A DNA stretch of 53,570 nt, taken from the IMG/VR virus record IMGVR_UViG_3300028840_000680, positions 1-53,570 of that record, one strand, 5' to 3'. A program made the translations under genes and the position numbers. Within the stretch, counting starts at the first letter, position 1; every line of letters starts with the position of its first letter. Shown here one piece after another: positions 22,751 through 32,550 of the stretch. The notes under the pieces were generated by a model. The model did not search any database, was not told where the DNA came from, and was given only the letters and a program-made list of their open reading frames with translations. This DNA comes from a virus.

Positions 22751-24064
22751 CTAGTAAAGCTGCTGTGTAATTGAGCCCACTGTCGTTATATTACCAGAGC
22801 GAACCTGATTGTCAAGGTTATTTAAAACATCCGGGTTTAAGAAAAGGTAATCAAGCTCGTAAATGTAGTCGCGATAAATTAAATTAATGTAGTTAGAGAC
22901 ATTTTGAAGACCTGTTAGACTTTGATTTGGTCTAATTCTGTAGATATTGGCCAACTCTGTTCTTAACTTCTGTGTTATTTGTACTGGCTCCTTTGCCTCT
23001 AGGGATCTCAATTCCAAATACAAGTCAGCCAGAACCTTGTCGGACAAAATCTTATTGATTTGAGTGTCTACTGGTAGAGGAACACGGTTTTTGTTTTCAA
23101 CAGAAAACTTATCACAATTAGGTTTGTATAATTTTATTTGATATATTGGGTTGTTCTGAATAAAGTTATTGTAAGCATTAATTGAAAGTTGCTTGATGTT
23201 ATCAATGTCGCTTAAATAAGTTTGATCATAATAAACTTGAAAGAAGTTATCTTTGGTTATTAACGAATTTGTATCAGTATCATAATACCCATCAAACAAA
23301 ACTAAGCAAGCATCAGAAAACAAATCAACAGTTAGAACCCAAGGGATATTTTTATTGACAATAAAGCCAAACTTCTTTGCTGCTCTTATATAAAAGCCAA
23401 AGTTTGGGTCATTAATCCAATTTTCATATTTATAGTTATCGTCTTCCGGTGGACCGCTATCGATAGCAATTGACAATCCAGAGTTAAATGAATTTCCAAC
23501 ACCTGTCAGCAAATAATTTGTTTTTGTCACAGGTATGAAAGATGAAACGTTCTTTAAGTAAGCAAACCAAGTTTTTACGAATGTTTCAAAATTGATTATT
23601 TCATTTGATTGTTTTTCAGTTAACCCACTTACAAAGGAATTATAAAGTTGTTGAGTATATTCACTATAAATTCTTGTTGGGTCGTTATAGGCTTGGTATG
23701 CCTTCATATCAAAGATTTTTTCATTTGTATTCTGTGTTTTAAGAACCCCGAGAATTGTAGCGTTTCTCATATGAGACGCAAACTCTTCAAAAGCATCAAC
23801 AACAAAATTAAGGGCCAAAAGGTTTGACCGACCCACTGTTCGTAGAGGCTTTAGATTTTCATACGACGGAGTAATTGTGTTCTGCCTTTGGTCTATGCGT
23901 CCATAGTATTGCTTGTCATACCAAGTGTCAAGGGGAATCTTAATATCCGTGGGATAGATAGCCTCTCTATACATTACTCTCTGGAAATAAAGCGCAAAAG
24001 AAGATAGACCGTTATTGCCGGAAGGATTCTGTAAGTCAAATGGTGTATAATCGAAAGTAGTCAT
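22751..24064 (-). CDS. uncharacterised protein, probably tail/baseplate
   Basis: A 437-residue Asn-, Tyr- and Ile-rich protein with no family I recognise. Its base composition is lower in GC than the replication genes downstream and resembles the baseplate gene upstream, from which it is separated by 10 bases. It has no signal peptide or membrane segment. The ribosome site is poor. It is the last gene of the virion block before the polymerase, so a baseplate or tail role is inferred from position only. Confidence 0.72.
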   Translation of the reverse strand: MTTFDYTPFDLQNPSGNNGLSSFALYFQRVMYREAIYPTDIKIPLDTWYDKQYYGRIDQRQNTITPSYENLKPLRTVGRSNLLALNFVVDAFEEFASHMRNATILGVLKTQNTNEKIFDMKAYQAYNDPTRIYSEYTQQLYNSFVSGLTEKQSNEIINFETFVKTWFAYLKNVSSFIPVTKTNYLLTGVGNSFNSGLSIAIDSGPPEDDNYKYENWINDPNFGFYIRAAKKFGFIVNKNIPWVLTVDLFSDACLVLFDGYYDTDTNSLITKDNFFQVYYDQTYLSDIDNIKQLSINAYNNFIQNNPIYQIKLYKPNCDKFSVENKNRVPLPVDTQINKILSDKVLADLYLELRSLEAKEPVQITQKLRTELANIYRIRPNQSLTGLQNVSNYINLIYRDYIYELDYLFLNPDVLNNLDNQVRSGNITTVGSITQQLY

Positions 24065-24074
24065 AATAACAAAT

Positions 24075-27000
24075 TTATCGTGGGAGTCCTTCTACAAGAC
24101 CGTACGCGGCGATATCGGACTCGTCCCTGCCCGGGCCTGCTGCTATAGCTGCCCTCTCAATGGAGAGGGCAGCCCTCTCAACGGCAACAATCGCTTGTTG
24201 TTGTTTCGTTAGACGGCGGTCCACGTCCGGTGGAGGATCTTCAGCCTTAAAACTTTTCTCAAAGAAACTACCAACATCTCCTGTCGCAGGAAGAAGCTTG
24301 TTGTCCTTAAATTCGATACCCTCATGAAGCGCTGTTATCGAAACATCAAAAGAAGAAGGTGTAATAGTTGATTTAACCGAGGTAACCAAATAGTATCCGT
24401 GTAAACCTAGGTAATCTAAATATTCCTGACTTGCCCCCAGCAAAGAAGGATTAATGTAAATATACATACCGTTTTTATATAGAGTGTTGCCCACTAAATC
24501 AATGTTAGCGGAATAAAGTTCTCTTAGCTGTTCTGCTCCAAGGGCGCCTTCTTTTTGAATTCTCGATTCTCTCAAGTAAGCTTGATCTTGTCTAGAGAAG
24601 TTAATTGTTTTTACCAAACCACAAGCAGACCCCAAATAGTGATGGTATATGCCACGATTTGTGTCGAGATCGTATTCCCCAGATAATGCTTTAGGGCGGG
24701 AATCAGTTGAATAAAGCAATAGACCTAATTCTGTCTGCAAGGCATCCAGTTCGCAGGTAATTGCCGCTTGGGCGGCACCTAGTTTTTTAGCACTATAAAC
24801 TCCATTAGAAGCAAATCTAGAACTTTTTGCTTGTTCTTTAGATAGTGTTAATGGCTGTGCGTCGAACCTTTGTTGGAAATTAAATTCCTTTCCAAAACAC
24901 TTAGAAGAAAGCGCTTTTGTAATAAGTTCATTACAAACATCTTTAATAAAGTAAAGTAAGAAATAAGTGTTTTTTTCTTTTTTAACAACATTATTTTTAA
25001 ACCAAAGCTGAAAAGCATCTAAGGAAATAGGAATATCTCCTATGTTCATGGTTCTATAAATTCCATTTAGTTGCGGATTGTCTGTTGGGTTATCTTTTGT
25101 CACGGCATCAAGATAAGTAATATCTCTTAAGTCATACCCACAGTTAACTAAATCTTCTAAGTTTTTAAGTTTAAAAGCTTGTAGCGGATCAATCATTTCT
25201 ACGTCTGATATAAACATTTTAAAATTAAGAGGCTTTGCGCCAGCCTCGGCATTCTTCTCGTTATTAAATTTTATTTCTTCAATAACAGTATCGATTAGAT
25301 CTCCCAAAAAGAAGAAAGGAATGTTGATTTTTTGCTGATCTGTCAATTGATCAAATGTTTTAACCGCAGTTTCTGAAGCAGTTTTTGCTGTTTCGTTACC
25401 GCCGGCATCCGGACTCTGCTCAATCGCCTTTAGAAGTACGTTATTAAACTCTGGGATGGTCTGAAATTGGAATGTTTCATCTGTTTCTCTTCTTTTGACT
25501 CTTCTTTGCCTGTCTTCCGGGGATAAATCCTTATATGGAGTTTGAGTTAATTCATTTGGATTTAGTGAAATACTATAGATTCTTGAATCTCCGGGGAGTG
25601 TCGGACCGGGAGTAGCTGAAGAGAATATTCTTTTTAGAAGCTTCTTGTACTTAACGTTTCTATCAATGTTTTTAAGTTCTTTGATTTCTTCTAGCAGTTC
25701 TTTTTTCTTTTTCTTATCGTCGGGATCAAGCTCCTTACCGGACTCATCAATATCATCAACAGCGTTTTCTAGATTGTCTATGTCTTGTTCAATTAGCTTT
25801 GAACTAACATCAAAAATGTCTGCCGTTTTTCCAGTCAGCAACCCAGCCAAACTTGCTTGATATTGCACAGTTAGTTCTAAAGTTCCATTTTGATTAAAAT
25901 TAATCTGATGCTGGGTCATCTGTAAAAACAAAGAAATTCTAGAATCGTCAAATGCCTTTTCTAGAGCTTCGGCTTTTTCATCATTTTTTGTTAATTGCTT
26001 CAATGCCTCAAGGGGGGGGGTAGCCCAGCCAGCACAAATCTTGACCCTAAAGTTATGCCCTTGGTAATCTTGATGAAGCTTATTCCTTAAAAGATCATCA
26101 GAGCAAGGCTTTTCATCTGGTTTTTGTTTACGGCTTTTTTTGTCTTTTAATTTCTTTACTGCTGGAGAGTTAATAATTAAATCCAAAAAATTAGGCTCAT
26201 CTTGTCCTGCAGATCGCGCACCGTTAAAAAAGTCGTTAACAGACTGAAAATACATTACTAACGTAGCCGAGATATTATTGTCTACTTCAGCCGGCTGGAC
26301 ACCGTCCAGCGCCCAAGAGAAAGATTTGATGCCTGCACCAGGGGCTCTACCAACATCACCATCTAATATGTTTTGGACATCATTTTGTGTTAAAAAGTTA
26401 GGAATTTTTAAATCTTTTTCAACAGAAACATCTCTATCGCCAACTTTTTTAGTTTTTATGTTACCAACATTATCATATTCTAATCGTGAGATTTTTAAGT
26501 AAGGAACTAATAAACCGTATACTTCAGGGCAAATATCTAAAAAGTGCTTAATGTAATCTTTGTTGCCATGTTGAATTGTGTTTATAACGCTACCCGGATC
26601 ACCGTTGTTAGATACTTTAACAATATTTTTATAATTTGATGCAAACGCACCATTCTCTCTCTGATCAACAAGCTTTGAAATATTCTCTAGTAGAAAACAC
26701 TGAAAATCAAACGGAGTGAGTTTAGGCGGCTGCGGGAATTGATCTCTAACAGATGCCGGCGCATCTGCTAAAGTAGCTATTGATACTTCAGGATCAACCG
26801 GGCGACCCTCGTCGTCTCGCCGATCGGCTGCATCACCAAAGAAAGCCAAAATGTCTTGTAGTTGATCATTTCTTAAATCAAGATCGGCATTGTCGCCGGC
26901 GGGCCTGACTCCATACAACTCTAGTTTTCTATGATTGTTATCATAAAAGTTATTTATCGCAGTGTCTAGTTGATCAAAACGAGCTGCTAAGGCTCCTTGT

Positions 27001-27788
27001 CCTTCGATTATTTCTTTAAAGATAGCGGCTAATTCTGTCTTGTCTCTTACATCGATGTAGGCATAAGATTTGCCAGTAAGGGTAGATTTGTACTCATCTA
27101 AATCTGGAATATTTCCTGTAGTTATGCTTTGCTTAAGTTCGTTTATCTTAATTTGATCTTGCTCTAGAATGCCTCTAGTCTTTTCTAAATCTCTTGAAAC
27201 AAGGGTCCTCGCGGCGACGGACTCTAAAATGTTTGCTATCAAATTAGTTCGAACTAGTTCAAGCAAAGATATACCAGCGCTAGGGTCTGCGCCGAAGCGT
27301 GATCTATAAACCCCAAGATCAACAAAATATTGCATTACGCCCGGTAAAACAAAAATTGTATTCGTTTGATAAGCAGCGCCTTGAGGGGTTATAAATATCA
27401 GTTGTTGAACCGGGGCCCCATCGCGAAATTTGTTATTATTACTGTAACCAATACTGTAAGTTGATCTATTCCAAAGCTGCTTAAGTTTGTCTCCAACGGT
27501 TAATTCAAATTTAGGATCTAATCTAAATTCCTGAAGATACTCAGGATCTATACCTAGAATAAGCCCGATCTGCTTGTAAACAGTTTTGTTTTTAATAAAT
27601 ATGGAAGACTCCAAAAGCTGTAAAGCCTGATCGCGATCCGGAATTCCAATGCTTTGTTCAAACTCTGAATAATAATTTTCTTTAAAGTACGCCAACGCCT
27701 CTTTGAAAGATTGAATTTCTCTATAAGCCGCCAATAGACGAAAGACTTTTTCTTCAACTCTTTTATCAATGCCTGTAACAACAGCCAT
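24075..27788 (-). CDS. very large baseplate/tail structural protein
   Basis: A 1237-residue protein, the largest in the window. The N-terminal part is helical and charged, with coiled-coil-like stretches (DLEKTRGILEQDQIKINELKQ and about residues 650-710, rich in Lys/Glu/Asp). The C-terminal third is beta-rich and ends in GYYLVTSVKSTITPSSFDVSITALHEGIEF, a pattern seen near the end of tail hub-type proteins. It lies downstream of tape measure, LysM-like and baseplate genes, so a hub or wedge role is likely; the exact counterpart is unknown. A G-run at about 26010-26018 on plus is a hard spot for sequencing. Confidence 0.78.
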   Translation of the reverse strand: MAVVTGIDKRVEEKVFRLLAAYREIQSFKEALAYFKENYYSEFEQSIGIPDRDQALQLLESSIFIKNKTVYKQIGLILGIDPEYLQEFRLDPKFELTVGDKLKQLWNRSTYSIGYSNNNKFRDGAPVQQLIFITPQGAAYQTNTIFVLPGVMQYFVDLGVYRSRFGADPSAGISLLELVRTNLIANILESVAARTLVSRDLEKTRGILEQDQIKINELKQSITTGNIPDLDEYKSTLTGKSYAYIDVRDKTELAAIFKEIIEGQGALAARFDQLDTAINNFYDNNHRKLELYGVRPAGDNADLDLRNDQLQDILAFFGDAADRRDDEGRPVDPEVSIATLADAPASVRDQFPQPPKLTPFDFQCFLLENISKLVDQRENGAFASNYKNIVKVSNNGDPGSVINTIQHGNKDYIKHFLDICPEVYGLLVPYLKISRLEYDNVGNIKTKKVGDRDVSVEKDLKIPNFLTQNDVQNILDGDVGRAPGAGIKSFSWALDGVQPAEVDNNISATLVMYFQSVNDFFNGARSAGQDEPNFLDLIINSPAVKKLKDKKSRKQKPDEKPCSDDLLRNKLHQDYQGHNFRVKICAGWATPPLEALKQLTKNDEKAEALEKAFDDSRISLFLQMTQHQINFNQNGTLELTVQYQASLAGLLTGKTADIFDVSSKLIEQDIDNLENAVDDIDESGKELDPDDKKKKKELLEEIKELKNIDRNVKYKKLLKRIFSSATPGPTLPGDSRIYSISLNPNELTQTPYKDLSPEDRQRRVKRRETDETFQFQTIPEFNNVLLKAIEQSPDAGGNETAKTASETAVKTFDQLTDQQKINIPFFFLGDLIDTVIEEIKFNNEKNAEAGAKPLNFKMFISDVEMIDPLQAFKLKNLEDLVNCGYDLRDITYLDAVTKDNPTDNPQLNGIYRTMNIGDIPISLDAFQLWFKNNVVKKEKNTYFLLYFIKDVCNELITKALSSKCFGKEFNFQQRFDAQPLTLSKEQAKSSRFASNGVYSAKKLGAAQAAITCELDALQTELGLLLYSTDSRPKALSGEYDLDTNRGIYHHYLGSACGLVKTINFSRQDQAYLRESRIQKEGALGAEQLRELYSANIDLVGNTLYKNGMYIYINPSLLGASQEYLDYLGLHGYYLVTSVKSTITPSSFDVSITALHEGIEFKDNKLLPATGDVGSFFEKSFKAEDPPPDVDRRLTKQQQAIVAVERAALSIERAAIAAGPGRDESDIAAYGLVEGLPR

Positions 27789-27800
27789 AACAATAACCTC

Positions 27801-28139
27801 TTACTTATCGTAATACCTTAAAATGTCCTGTAAAGGCAAAGGAATGTAAATTAAATCCCCAACGCTTAAATCAGCCTCTGTTGGCTTTTGATTAAACATA
27901 GCAATCACCCACCAGTATTGAGCAGAGTTATAATATTCAATCGCCAACTTAAAATAACGATCGCCTGTTCTCCAGATGTGGCGAACTTTTGTTAAGTTTT
28001 TTATTTCCTCAACAGAAGGATAAGACATTTGTGGAGTAGAATAATAACGAATAGAATTTACATTTCGTTCTTCTAAGGTTTTTTCATATAACTCGTTTGT
28101 ATTCGTCAAGACCCTTCGTCTATCATATCTTGTAGGCAT
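27801..28139 (-). CDS. LysM-like baseplate protein (gp53-type position)
   Basis: A 112-residue protein. About residues 50-105 (VRHIWRTGDRYFKLAIEYY, WWVIAMFNQK, LSVGDLIYIPLPLQDIL) follow the LysM-like fold common in small baseplate and tail proteins: 'moves through a gap, waits for residue, is what and where' strands around a helix, then a VGDxIYIP end. In contractile phages such proteins link hub and wedges. It sits 6-13 bases from its neighbours in the tail block with a GGAG-type ribosome site upstream of the next gene. Confidence 0.75.
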   Translation of the reverse strand: MPTRYDRRRVLTNTNELYEKTLEERNVNSIRYYSTPQMSYPSVEEIKNLTKVRHIWRTGDRYFKLAIEYYNSAQYWWVIAMFNQKPTEADLSVGDLIYIPLPLQDILRYYDK

Positions 28140-28145
28140 CGTCTA

Positions 28146-29012
28146 TTACTCCTCCAAAGCTTCTGCTTCTAATGATTGGACAATAGACGTGGATTGATCG
28201 CCAAATACACCTATTGTAGTTACAGAAGTAGAATTTTTAACTATGTAAGCATTTGGGAATTTTTTGTTTAGTAAGGCATCCCCACCAAACTTTTTATCTT
28301 TACTCCAGCCATTTAAGTGAGTGTGTAGAACATTAAAAGTAAATGAAAGACTAAGTTTTTTTGGTATATAAGAATCTTCCCTAGTAACCGTGTTGTTAAC
28401 GATGGGGCCCGTCCCACCGGGCGTGTAGTCAGCTACCATATTAGCTGGACCATATCCTTTAACTCTCACTGAGTCTTCTACATCGACCTCGCCGTAAAGT
28501 GTTCCAATACTAGCTTCGGATCCGGGAATGGTTACCTTTGTCGTATCGCCCTTGCGAATTATAAAACCCCCTTCACCGATATCAGGAGCATAGTTAACTG
28601 CACCCTGTATATAACCGTACAGGTACTCCTCTGCTGCTGCGTTACTTATTAAATTTGTCCACCTCAACCCTAACAGCGGAGCTGCTTTCAGTGTGTTTTG
28701 GGCCGCACGCGAGTCTCCTTCGTACATTGGGTAAAGAAACTCTATCAACTGATTTACATTTACAAGATTTTGTATGGCTTGCTGCATATTGTCTGATACT
28801 ACATCAAACCCTAATGATATCGTTCTTTGAGTATTCTCAAACGCTGGAAGTGGATCCATTCGTCCGTACACAGTAGTTGAGGACCAATTGGAGTTGAAAG
28901 AGTCGCTAAACTGGGTAACCCAGCCTTCAAAACTCACCCTTTCAGATGTTGGTAGGTGCATAATATGGATCGTAAAAAATGGATCTTTTCTTAATGATGG
29001 TGCTTCTGGCAT
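28146..29012 (-). CDS. tail/baseplate structural protein
   Basis: A 288-residue beta-rich protein. The N-terminal SFNSNWSSTTVYGRMDPLPAF followed by QRTISLGFDVVS resembles a conserved start of baseplate proteins in large marine myophages. It has several Gly/Asn-rich loops and ends acidic. It lies between the tape measure and the LysM-like gene. An AGAGGA ribosome site is present. Placing it in the tail is safe from context; the exact role is unknown. Confidence 0.75.
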   Translation of the reverse strand: MPEAPSLRKDPFFTIHIMHLPTSERVSFEGWVTQFSDSFNSNWSSTTVYGRMDPLPAFENTQRTISLGFDVVSDNMQQAIQNLVNVNQLIEFLYPMYEGDSRAAQNTLKAAPLLGLRWTNLISNAAAEEYLYGYIQGAVNYAPDIGEGGFIIRKGDTTKVTIPGSEASIGTLYGEVDVEDSVRVKGYGPANMVADYTPGGTGPIVNNTVTREDSYIPKKLSLSFTFNVLHTHLNGWSKDKKFGGDALLNKKFPNAYIVKNSTSVTTIGVFGDQSTSIVQSLEAEALEE

Positions 29013-29022
29013 TTATATTCCT

Positions 29023-31119
29023 CTAGCCGTTTGTAAATGGGCTAAATGTATTTCTCCCGGCTGTACTATCTAGCGCTTTAACAACAATATTATCGATCTT
29101 TTCTTGGCCAACATAAACAGCGATCTGCTGTGTGCCAGAACCCATCTTATCTAGTTTAGTTATCAAAGTTTCTATGCTCTTTGTTAGCGCTTCAGTCTTT
29201 GGTGCAGTGTCCACCCTTGTTCCCATGGGCATTTCAACAAACTCTGGCCCTCTTTCGCCCACGAGCGCAACTGCAGTGCCTTGACCGCCTACAATACCGC
29301 CGTTTGCATATTTGCCAGCATATTCTTTAGGCACACCACCGCCCTCTTTTCCGCTGCCGAATCCGCCAACCCCAGCAGCTGCATTGACGCCGACTCCGAG
29401 AAGCCCACCCACCGCGCCGCCGGCAAGGGCGCCTATACCAGCAAACGCCAAAGCTTGTCCAGTAAAAGCATTTACCATTTGTGCTTGCGCTAGCGCCAAA
29501 GCAGGACCTACAACAGGAATTGCCGCTGTGGCTGCTTGGAGTGCTTTAGATAATCCGAGAGCCAAGCCGATCCCGGCGCCACCTAAAGCACCTATCAGGC
29601 CCATAAAGATTGGAATTCCGGCGCCGCTATTGATAAAATCACCCATGGCTTGGGCTGCAACACCAAGTTTGTCAATTAACGGAGTCAATCCATCGACTAT
29701 TGGGCCAAGATTGACATAAAAGCCTTTCATCGCATTATTAAGTTTCTCTTGAATGGCCTGAGTAGCAGCTGCTTGTTCAGCTAATTCTTCTTGCTTGATT
29801 CTCTGAATCTCAAGTTCTTCGTTTGTGGCTCCAAGAAGCTTCTTTGTCTCAGTTGTTGACATGCCCAAGGCAGATGCGAAAGCTTCTAGTTCTGCACCAG
29901 ACAGATCCTCAATAGAAACACCAGCTTGATCAAACCCTTCACGAAGCATCCTGATACCTTCGATTGGGTCTTCGTAAGCTGCGTTAAGCATGTCAATAGA
30001 ATTCAAGAACGGACCACCCAAGATAGCATTCAGACGGCCAACTGATTGGGCGGCACTGTCGAATGTCTTGAATTTTTCTACAACGCCAATTAAACCGGAG
30101 AGTTCCATTCCTAGAGCCTTGGCTTGGACTGCTAACTCTTCGAATACTTCTTGCCCATCATCACCGAATCGTACAATAAAGTCTTTGTTTGCCTCAAAAT
30201 CGGCACCAAGCTTGTTAATATCTATTCCTAACGAACGTGCTGTGGAAGCCAAATCAAGTAAAAGGTCTTGAGATTGGTCTACAGACATTCCCATTGCTTG
30301 AGTGGCAGTTTGCATGATGTTAGCTTGAGTGCCAAAATCAAAGCCCATTTGGTTTAGCAATGCCGTAGTCTTGGTAACCTCCTTTTGTGTATCTTGGTTG
30401 AGATACGTAAAGTCTGTAAACTGATTCTTAAGCGCTGTGACAGCTTGTGCTGTGCCCTCTAGCGTAACACCAGCAGCGAATGTATCGCGTTCTGTATCGC
30501 GAATAACATTATTGAATTCTGTTCCAGCGCCTGTTTGCTGTCTAAAGTTAGAAATAACTTTGTCTTGCTCTAGGGCGAATTGTATATTTACATCGACAAG
30601 CTTAAGTGCAACGCCTTTAAGCAGCTCGCCTGATTTAATTGATTCGAGAGCTGCGGTGGCATATCCCTTAAGACCGCTGGTTCCTCCGTCCAAAGCCTGG
30701 GCGAAGGTTTTCATTCCACCGGTAAGTCCTAAGTACGAATTAAGCTGTGATTTGTATATACCGGCGCCGGCTTTAAAATCATCTTGAACCTTTTTTTCAC
30801 GTTCGGATACTTGCCCTTCAACCTCTGCAAGTTCTTTTAGTTTATTAATCTTCTTTTGAATTCTAACTCTATATTTTTGCTCTGCGCGGCTACCAGCCTC
30901 TGCTGCCTCAAGGTTCTTTTTAAGCGCCTCAAGGCGAAGCTCTTCAGAAGCTATTTCTTCTTTAATTGCTTCAGAATATAGCCCCTTCTGGGCCGTGGCG
31001 TCCGCGAGGGCTTTGGCCGACTGTAAATTTGCTTCGCGTATTCTTTCTGTAAGATTTGCTATCTCTCGTTTAAGCTGCGCTTCGCGTTTAAGTGCTTCCA
31101 ACTCTTCTGGGGTAGGCAT
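29023..31119 (-). CDS. tail tape measure protein
   Basis: A 698-residue protein that would set tail length and pass into the host membrane at infection. The N-terminus (1-110) is a charged coiled coil, followed by a long helical region with TMP-like repeats. Two hydrophobic Gly/Ala-rich segments lie at about 495-600 (AGIPIFMGLIGALGGAGIGL, ALAFAGIGALAGGAVGGLLG). The end carries YANGGIVGGQGTAVALVGERGPEF, typical of tape measures. It lies right after the tail assembly chaperone genes, as expected. It is short for a myovirus tape measure, so part of the length function may be elsewhere. Confidence 0.88.
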   Translation of the reverse strand: MPTPEELEALKREAQLKREIANLTERIREANLQSAKALADATAQKGLYSEAIKEEIASEELRLEALKKNLEAAEAGSRAEQKYRVRIQKKINKLKELAEVEGQVSEREKKVQDDFKAGAGIYKSQLNSYLGLTGGMKTFAQALDGGTSGLKGYATAALESIKSGELLKGVALKLVDVNIQFALEQDKVISNFRQQTGAGTEFNNVIRDTERDTFAAGVTLEGTAQAVTALKNQFTDFTYLNQDTQKEVTKTTALLNQMGFDFGTQANIMQTATQAMGMSVDQSQDLLLDLASTARSLGIDINKLGADFEANKDFIVRFGDDGQEVFEELAVQAKALGMELSGLIGVVEKFKTFDSAAQSVGRLNAILGGPFLNSIDMLNAAYEDPIEGIRMLREGFDQAGVSIEDLSGAELEAFASALGMSTTETKKLLGATNEELEIQRIKQEELAEQAAATQAIQEKLNNAMKGFYVNLGPIVDGLTPLIDKLGVAAQAMGDFINSGAGIPIFMGLIGALGGAGIGLALGLSKALQAATAAIPVVGPALALAQAQMVNAFTGQALAFAGIGALAGGAVGGLLGVGVNAAAGVGGFGSGKEGGGVPKEYAGKYANGGIVGGQGTAVALVGERGPEFVEMPMGTRVDTAPKTEALTKSIETLITKLDKMGSGTQQIAVYVGQEKIDNIVVKALDSTAGRNTFSPFTNG

Positions 31120-31129
31120 TTATAAACTC

Positions 31130-31459
31130 CTAGTTTTTAAACGGCCACCTTAAGCCAGTTTCTTTTTCAAACTTTTGAACAGCTTTTGATAGAGAAAACT
31201 TTGATTTCATTGTTTTCGGATCATTAAGTCCGTTTTTTATATATGAATCCATGTAACGCTTTTCACTACGGAGGGCTCGCATAAATGAATCAACTTGTGA
31301 AGTAGATCCCATGATCTGCAGTGGCACGTCGAAACCACCAAAATATAGATCCAACAACATTCTTTGCACCTGACCGGCAAACTTGCTATACACCACTTCA
31401 TTTAGAGGTTGCTTGCCCAGGTTGTTTAAATTTAGTACATCTTTTACAATATCACTCAT
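31130..31459 (-). CDS. small tail-region protein between chaperone and tape measure
   Basis: A 109-residue protein, mostly helical, with no family I recognise (VYSKFAGQVQRMLLDLYF, then basic SLSKAVQKFEKETGLRWPF). It has its own late-type element 24 bases before the ATG and a GGACC ribosome site. Position between the frameshift gene and the tape measure suggests a role in tail assembly. Confidence 0.7.
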   Translation of the reverse strand: MSDIVKDVLNLNNLGKQPLNEVVYSKFAGQVQRMLLDLYFGGFDVPLQIMGSTSQVDSFMRALRSEKRYMDSYIKNGLNDPKTMKSKFSLSKAVQKFEKETGLRWPFKN

Positions 31460-31482
31460 GCATATAGGTCCTTGTTTAAATA

Positions 31483-31490
31483 TAAATAGT
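31483..31490 (-). promoter_or_regulatory. late-type promoter element ACTATTTATA
   Basis: Minus-strand ACTATTTATA, 24 bases before the ATG at 31459. The plus strand here reads TATAAATA, the T4 late consensus, but in the antisense direction. Role inferred from recurrence. Confidence 0.5.
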
Positions 31491-31507
31491 TTGCAAAAAG
31501 AAAGAAT

Positions 31508-31709
31508 TTACTTTCTTCTTGCGTTCTTGGAAGACGCCTCAGAGTTTTCTCTTTGTCTCTTGAATTCTTCCGAGAGCCGCTCAAGGAACCAGCGGCGCAA
31601 AGGAATGGGAAGGTTATAAAGCTCGGTGAAGGACCACCCGCCGTGATGCTTAAGTAAAAAGAATTCTTCGTATACTGTTTCTTGATACTTAGGAGTCAGG
31701 CCAAAAAAA
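31508..31709 (-). CDS. frameshift extension of tail assembly chaperone
   Basis: A 64-codon frame in the +1 (or -2) frame relative to the end of the gene at 31689-32531. It has no ATG or GTG start. It begins in the seven-T run (31703-31709) and reads GLTPKYQETVYEEF, HHGGWSFTELYNLP, LRRWFLERLSEEFKRQ, ending Lys-rich with TAA at 31508. The HGGW..TE..NLP..LR.WFL pattern is typical of the short protein after the gp26-like gene in T4-like phages. Ribosomes slipping at the T-run would add it to the upstream protein, as in the G/GT chaperones of other phages. A missing base in the assembly is the alternative. Confidence 0.75.
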
Positions 31710-32531
31710 GGCTGCCGTCATCGGCATGCCCACTTTCTCCTCACTGCCACAATGCGGACAAACATAATCCATGTTCAAATCCAAATCAGGCTTTATCTTT
31801 TCGTATGTCTTGCGAAGAAGCTTGAGATCTGGAAGAGGCATTGCTTCAACAAACTTATGTAACATATCTTTATCTGTATGCTCATTAGCTTGTACAACAA
31901 TTCCCTTGATCAAGCCAGTGATTGGGTTTTGAATCGTCTTATTGTTTTTCGAGATTATGCTGTTCGCAATTGACTTTTCATTCCTAGAAGTCAAAAGACG
32001 AACATATATGCGAACCTTAGATACAGGCAAATCAAAAGAGAATACACCTTCTCCTTCGTTCTCTACACCATCAGGAAGATCGATCTTCACTGGCTCAATA
32101 TCATCTAGATTGAATACTTGATTTGATTTTTCGGTGCATGTACCGCAGGTAACTGTAACCTCGTAGTGAGGGCCGAATCCGGTAACTCTTGTTGCAATGA
32201 GGATTGCGCTCTTGTCTCCCAAAAGAAGATCATCAACTCTAATATCTTTATTTACAATCACCGACTCAAGCAAACGATCTATTGCGAGTTCGTTGCTCAG
32301 CAAAGCCTCGGAAGTCAGAATATCTTCCTCTTTTGCTGTCATGTGTTTGATTTCAATAACAGTCTGATTGTGAAGCGGGTGTCCTTCTGGGTAAAACAAA
32401 CCTTTACTCGGCAACTCAACAAATTCTGTTGGATTGACGAAAGCAAAAAGGTCTGTTGCTTCTGATGTGGGGGGTGCTGGCGCGTCGGGTTGCGGTGCGC
32501 CAAGCCGCTCTAAGTTATTTCTGCGTGACAA
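31689..32531 (-). CDS. gp26-like tail/baseplate hub protein, probable tail assembly chaperone
   Basis: A 280-residue protein. The conserved core reads FVELPSKGLFYPEGHPL and EIKHMTAKEEDILTS, the start of the gp26-like family. Two CxxC pairs (TCGTC and CPHCG) should bind zinc. Its last codons pass through GCC TTT TTT TGG, where a +1 or -2 slip enters the 64-codon frame at 31508-31702. The TTG start at 32531 has an AAGGTGA ribosome site. Genes just before the tape measure usually make tail chaperones that hold the tape during assembly; that fits both place and frameshift. Confidence 0.82.
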   Translation of the reverse strand: MSRRNNLERLGAPQPDAPAPPTSEATDLFAFVNPTEFVELPSKGLFYPEGHPLHNQTVIEIKHMTAKEEDILTSEALLSNELAIDRLLESVIVNKDIRVDDLLLGDKSAILIATRVTGFGPHYEVTVTCGTCTEKSNQVFNLDDIEPVKIDLPDGVENEGEGVFSFDLPVSKVRIYVRLLTSRNEKSIANSIISKNNKTIQNPITGLIKGIVVQANEHTDKDMLHKFVEAMPLPDLKLLRKTYEKIKPDLDLNMDYVCPHCGSEEKVGMPMTAAFFWPDS

Positions 32532-32550
32532 AAATCACCTTCTTTCTATA

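Noticed and set aside
29312-29719. Long plus-strand open frame, Pro/Ala-rich
   Set aside because: Mirror of the tape measure's Gly/Ala-rich coding sequence; no ribosome site and all real neighbours are on minus.
31481-31488. TATAAATA on plus as a classical T4 late promoter
   Set aside because: It would drive transcription away from every gene; the minus-strand reading fits gene positions instead.
31700-31712. -1 frameshift at the T-run
   Set aside because: It reaches TGA after two codons; only +1 or -2 gives the conserved extension.
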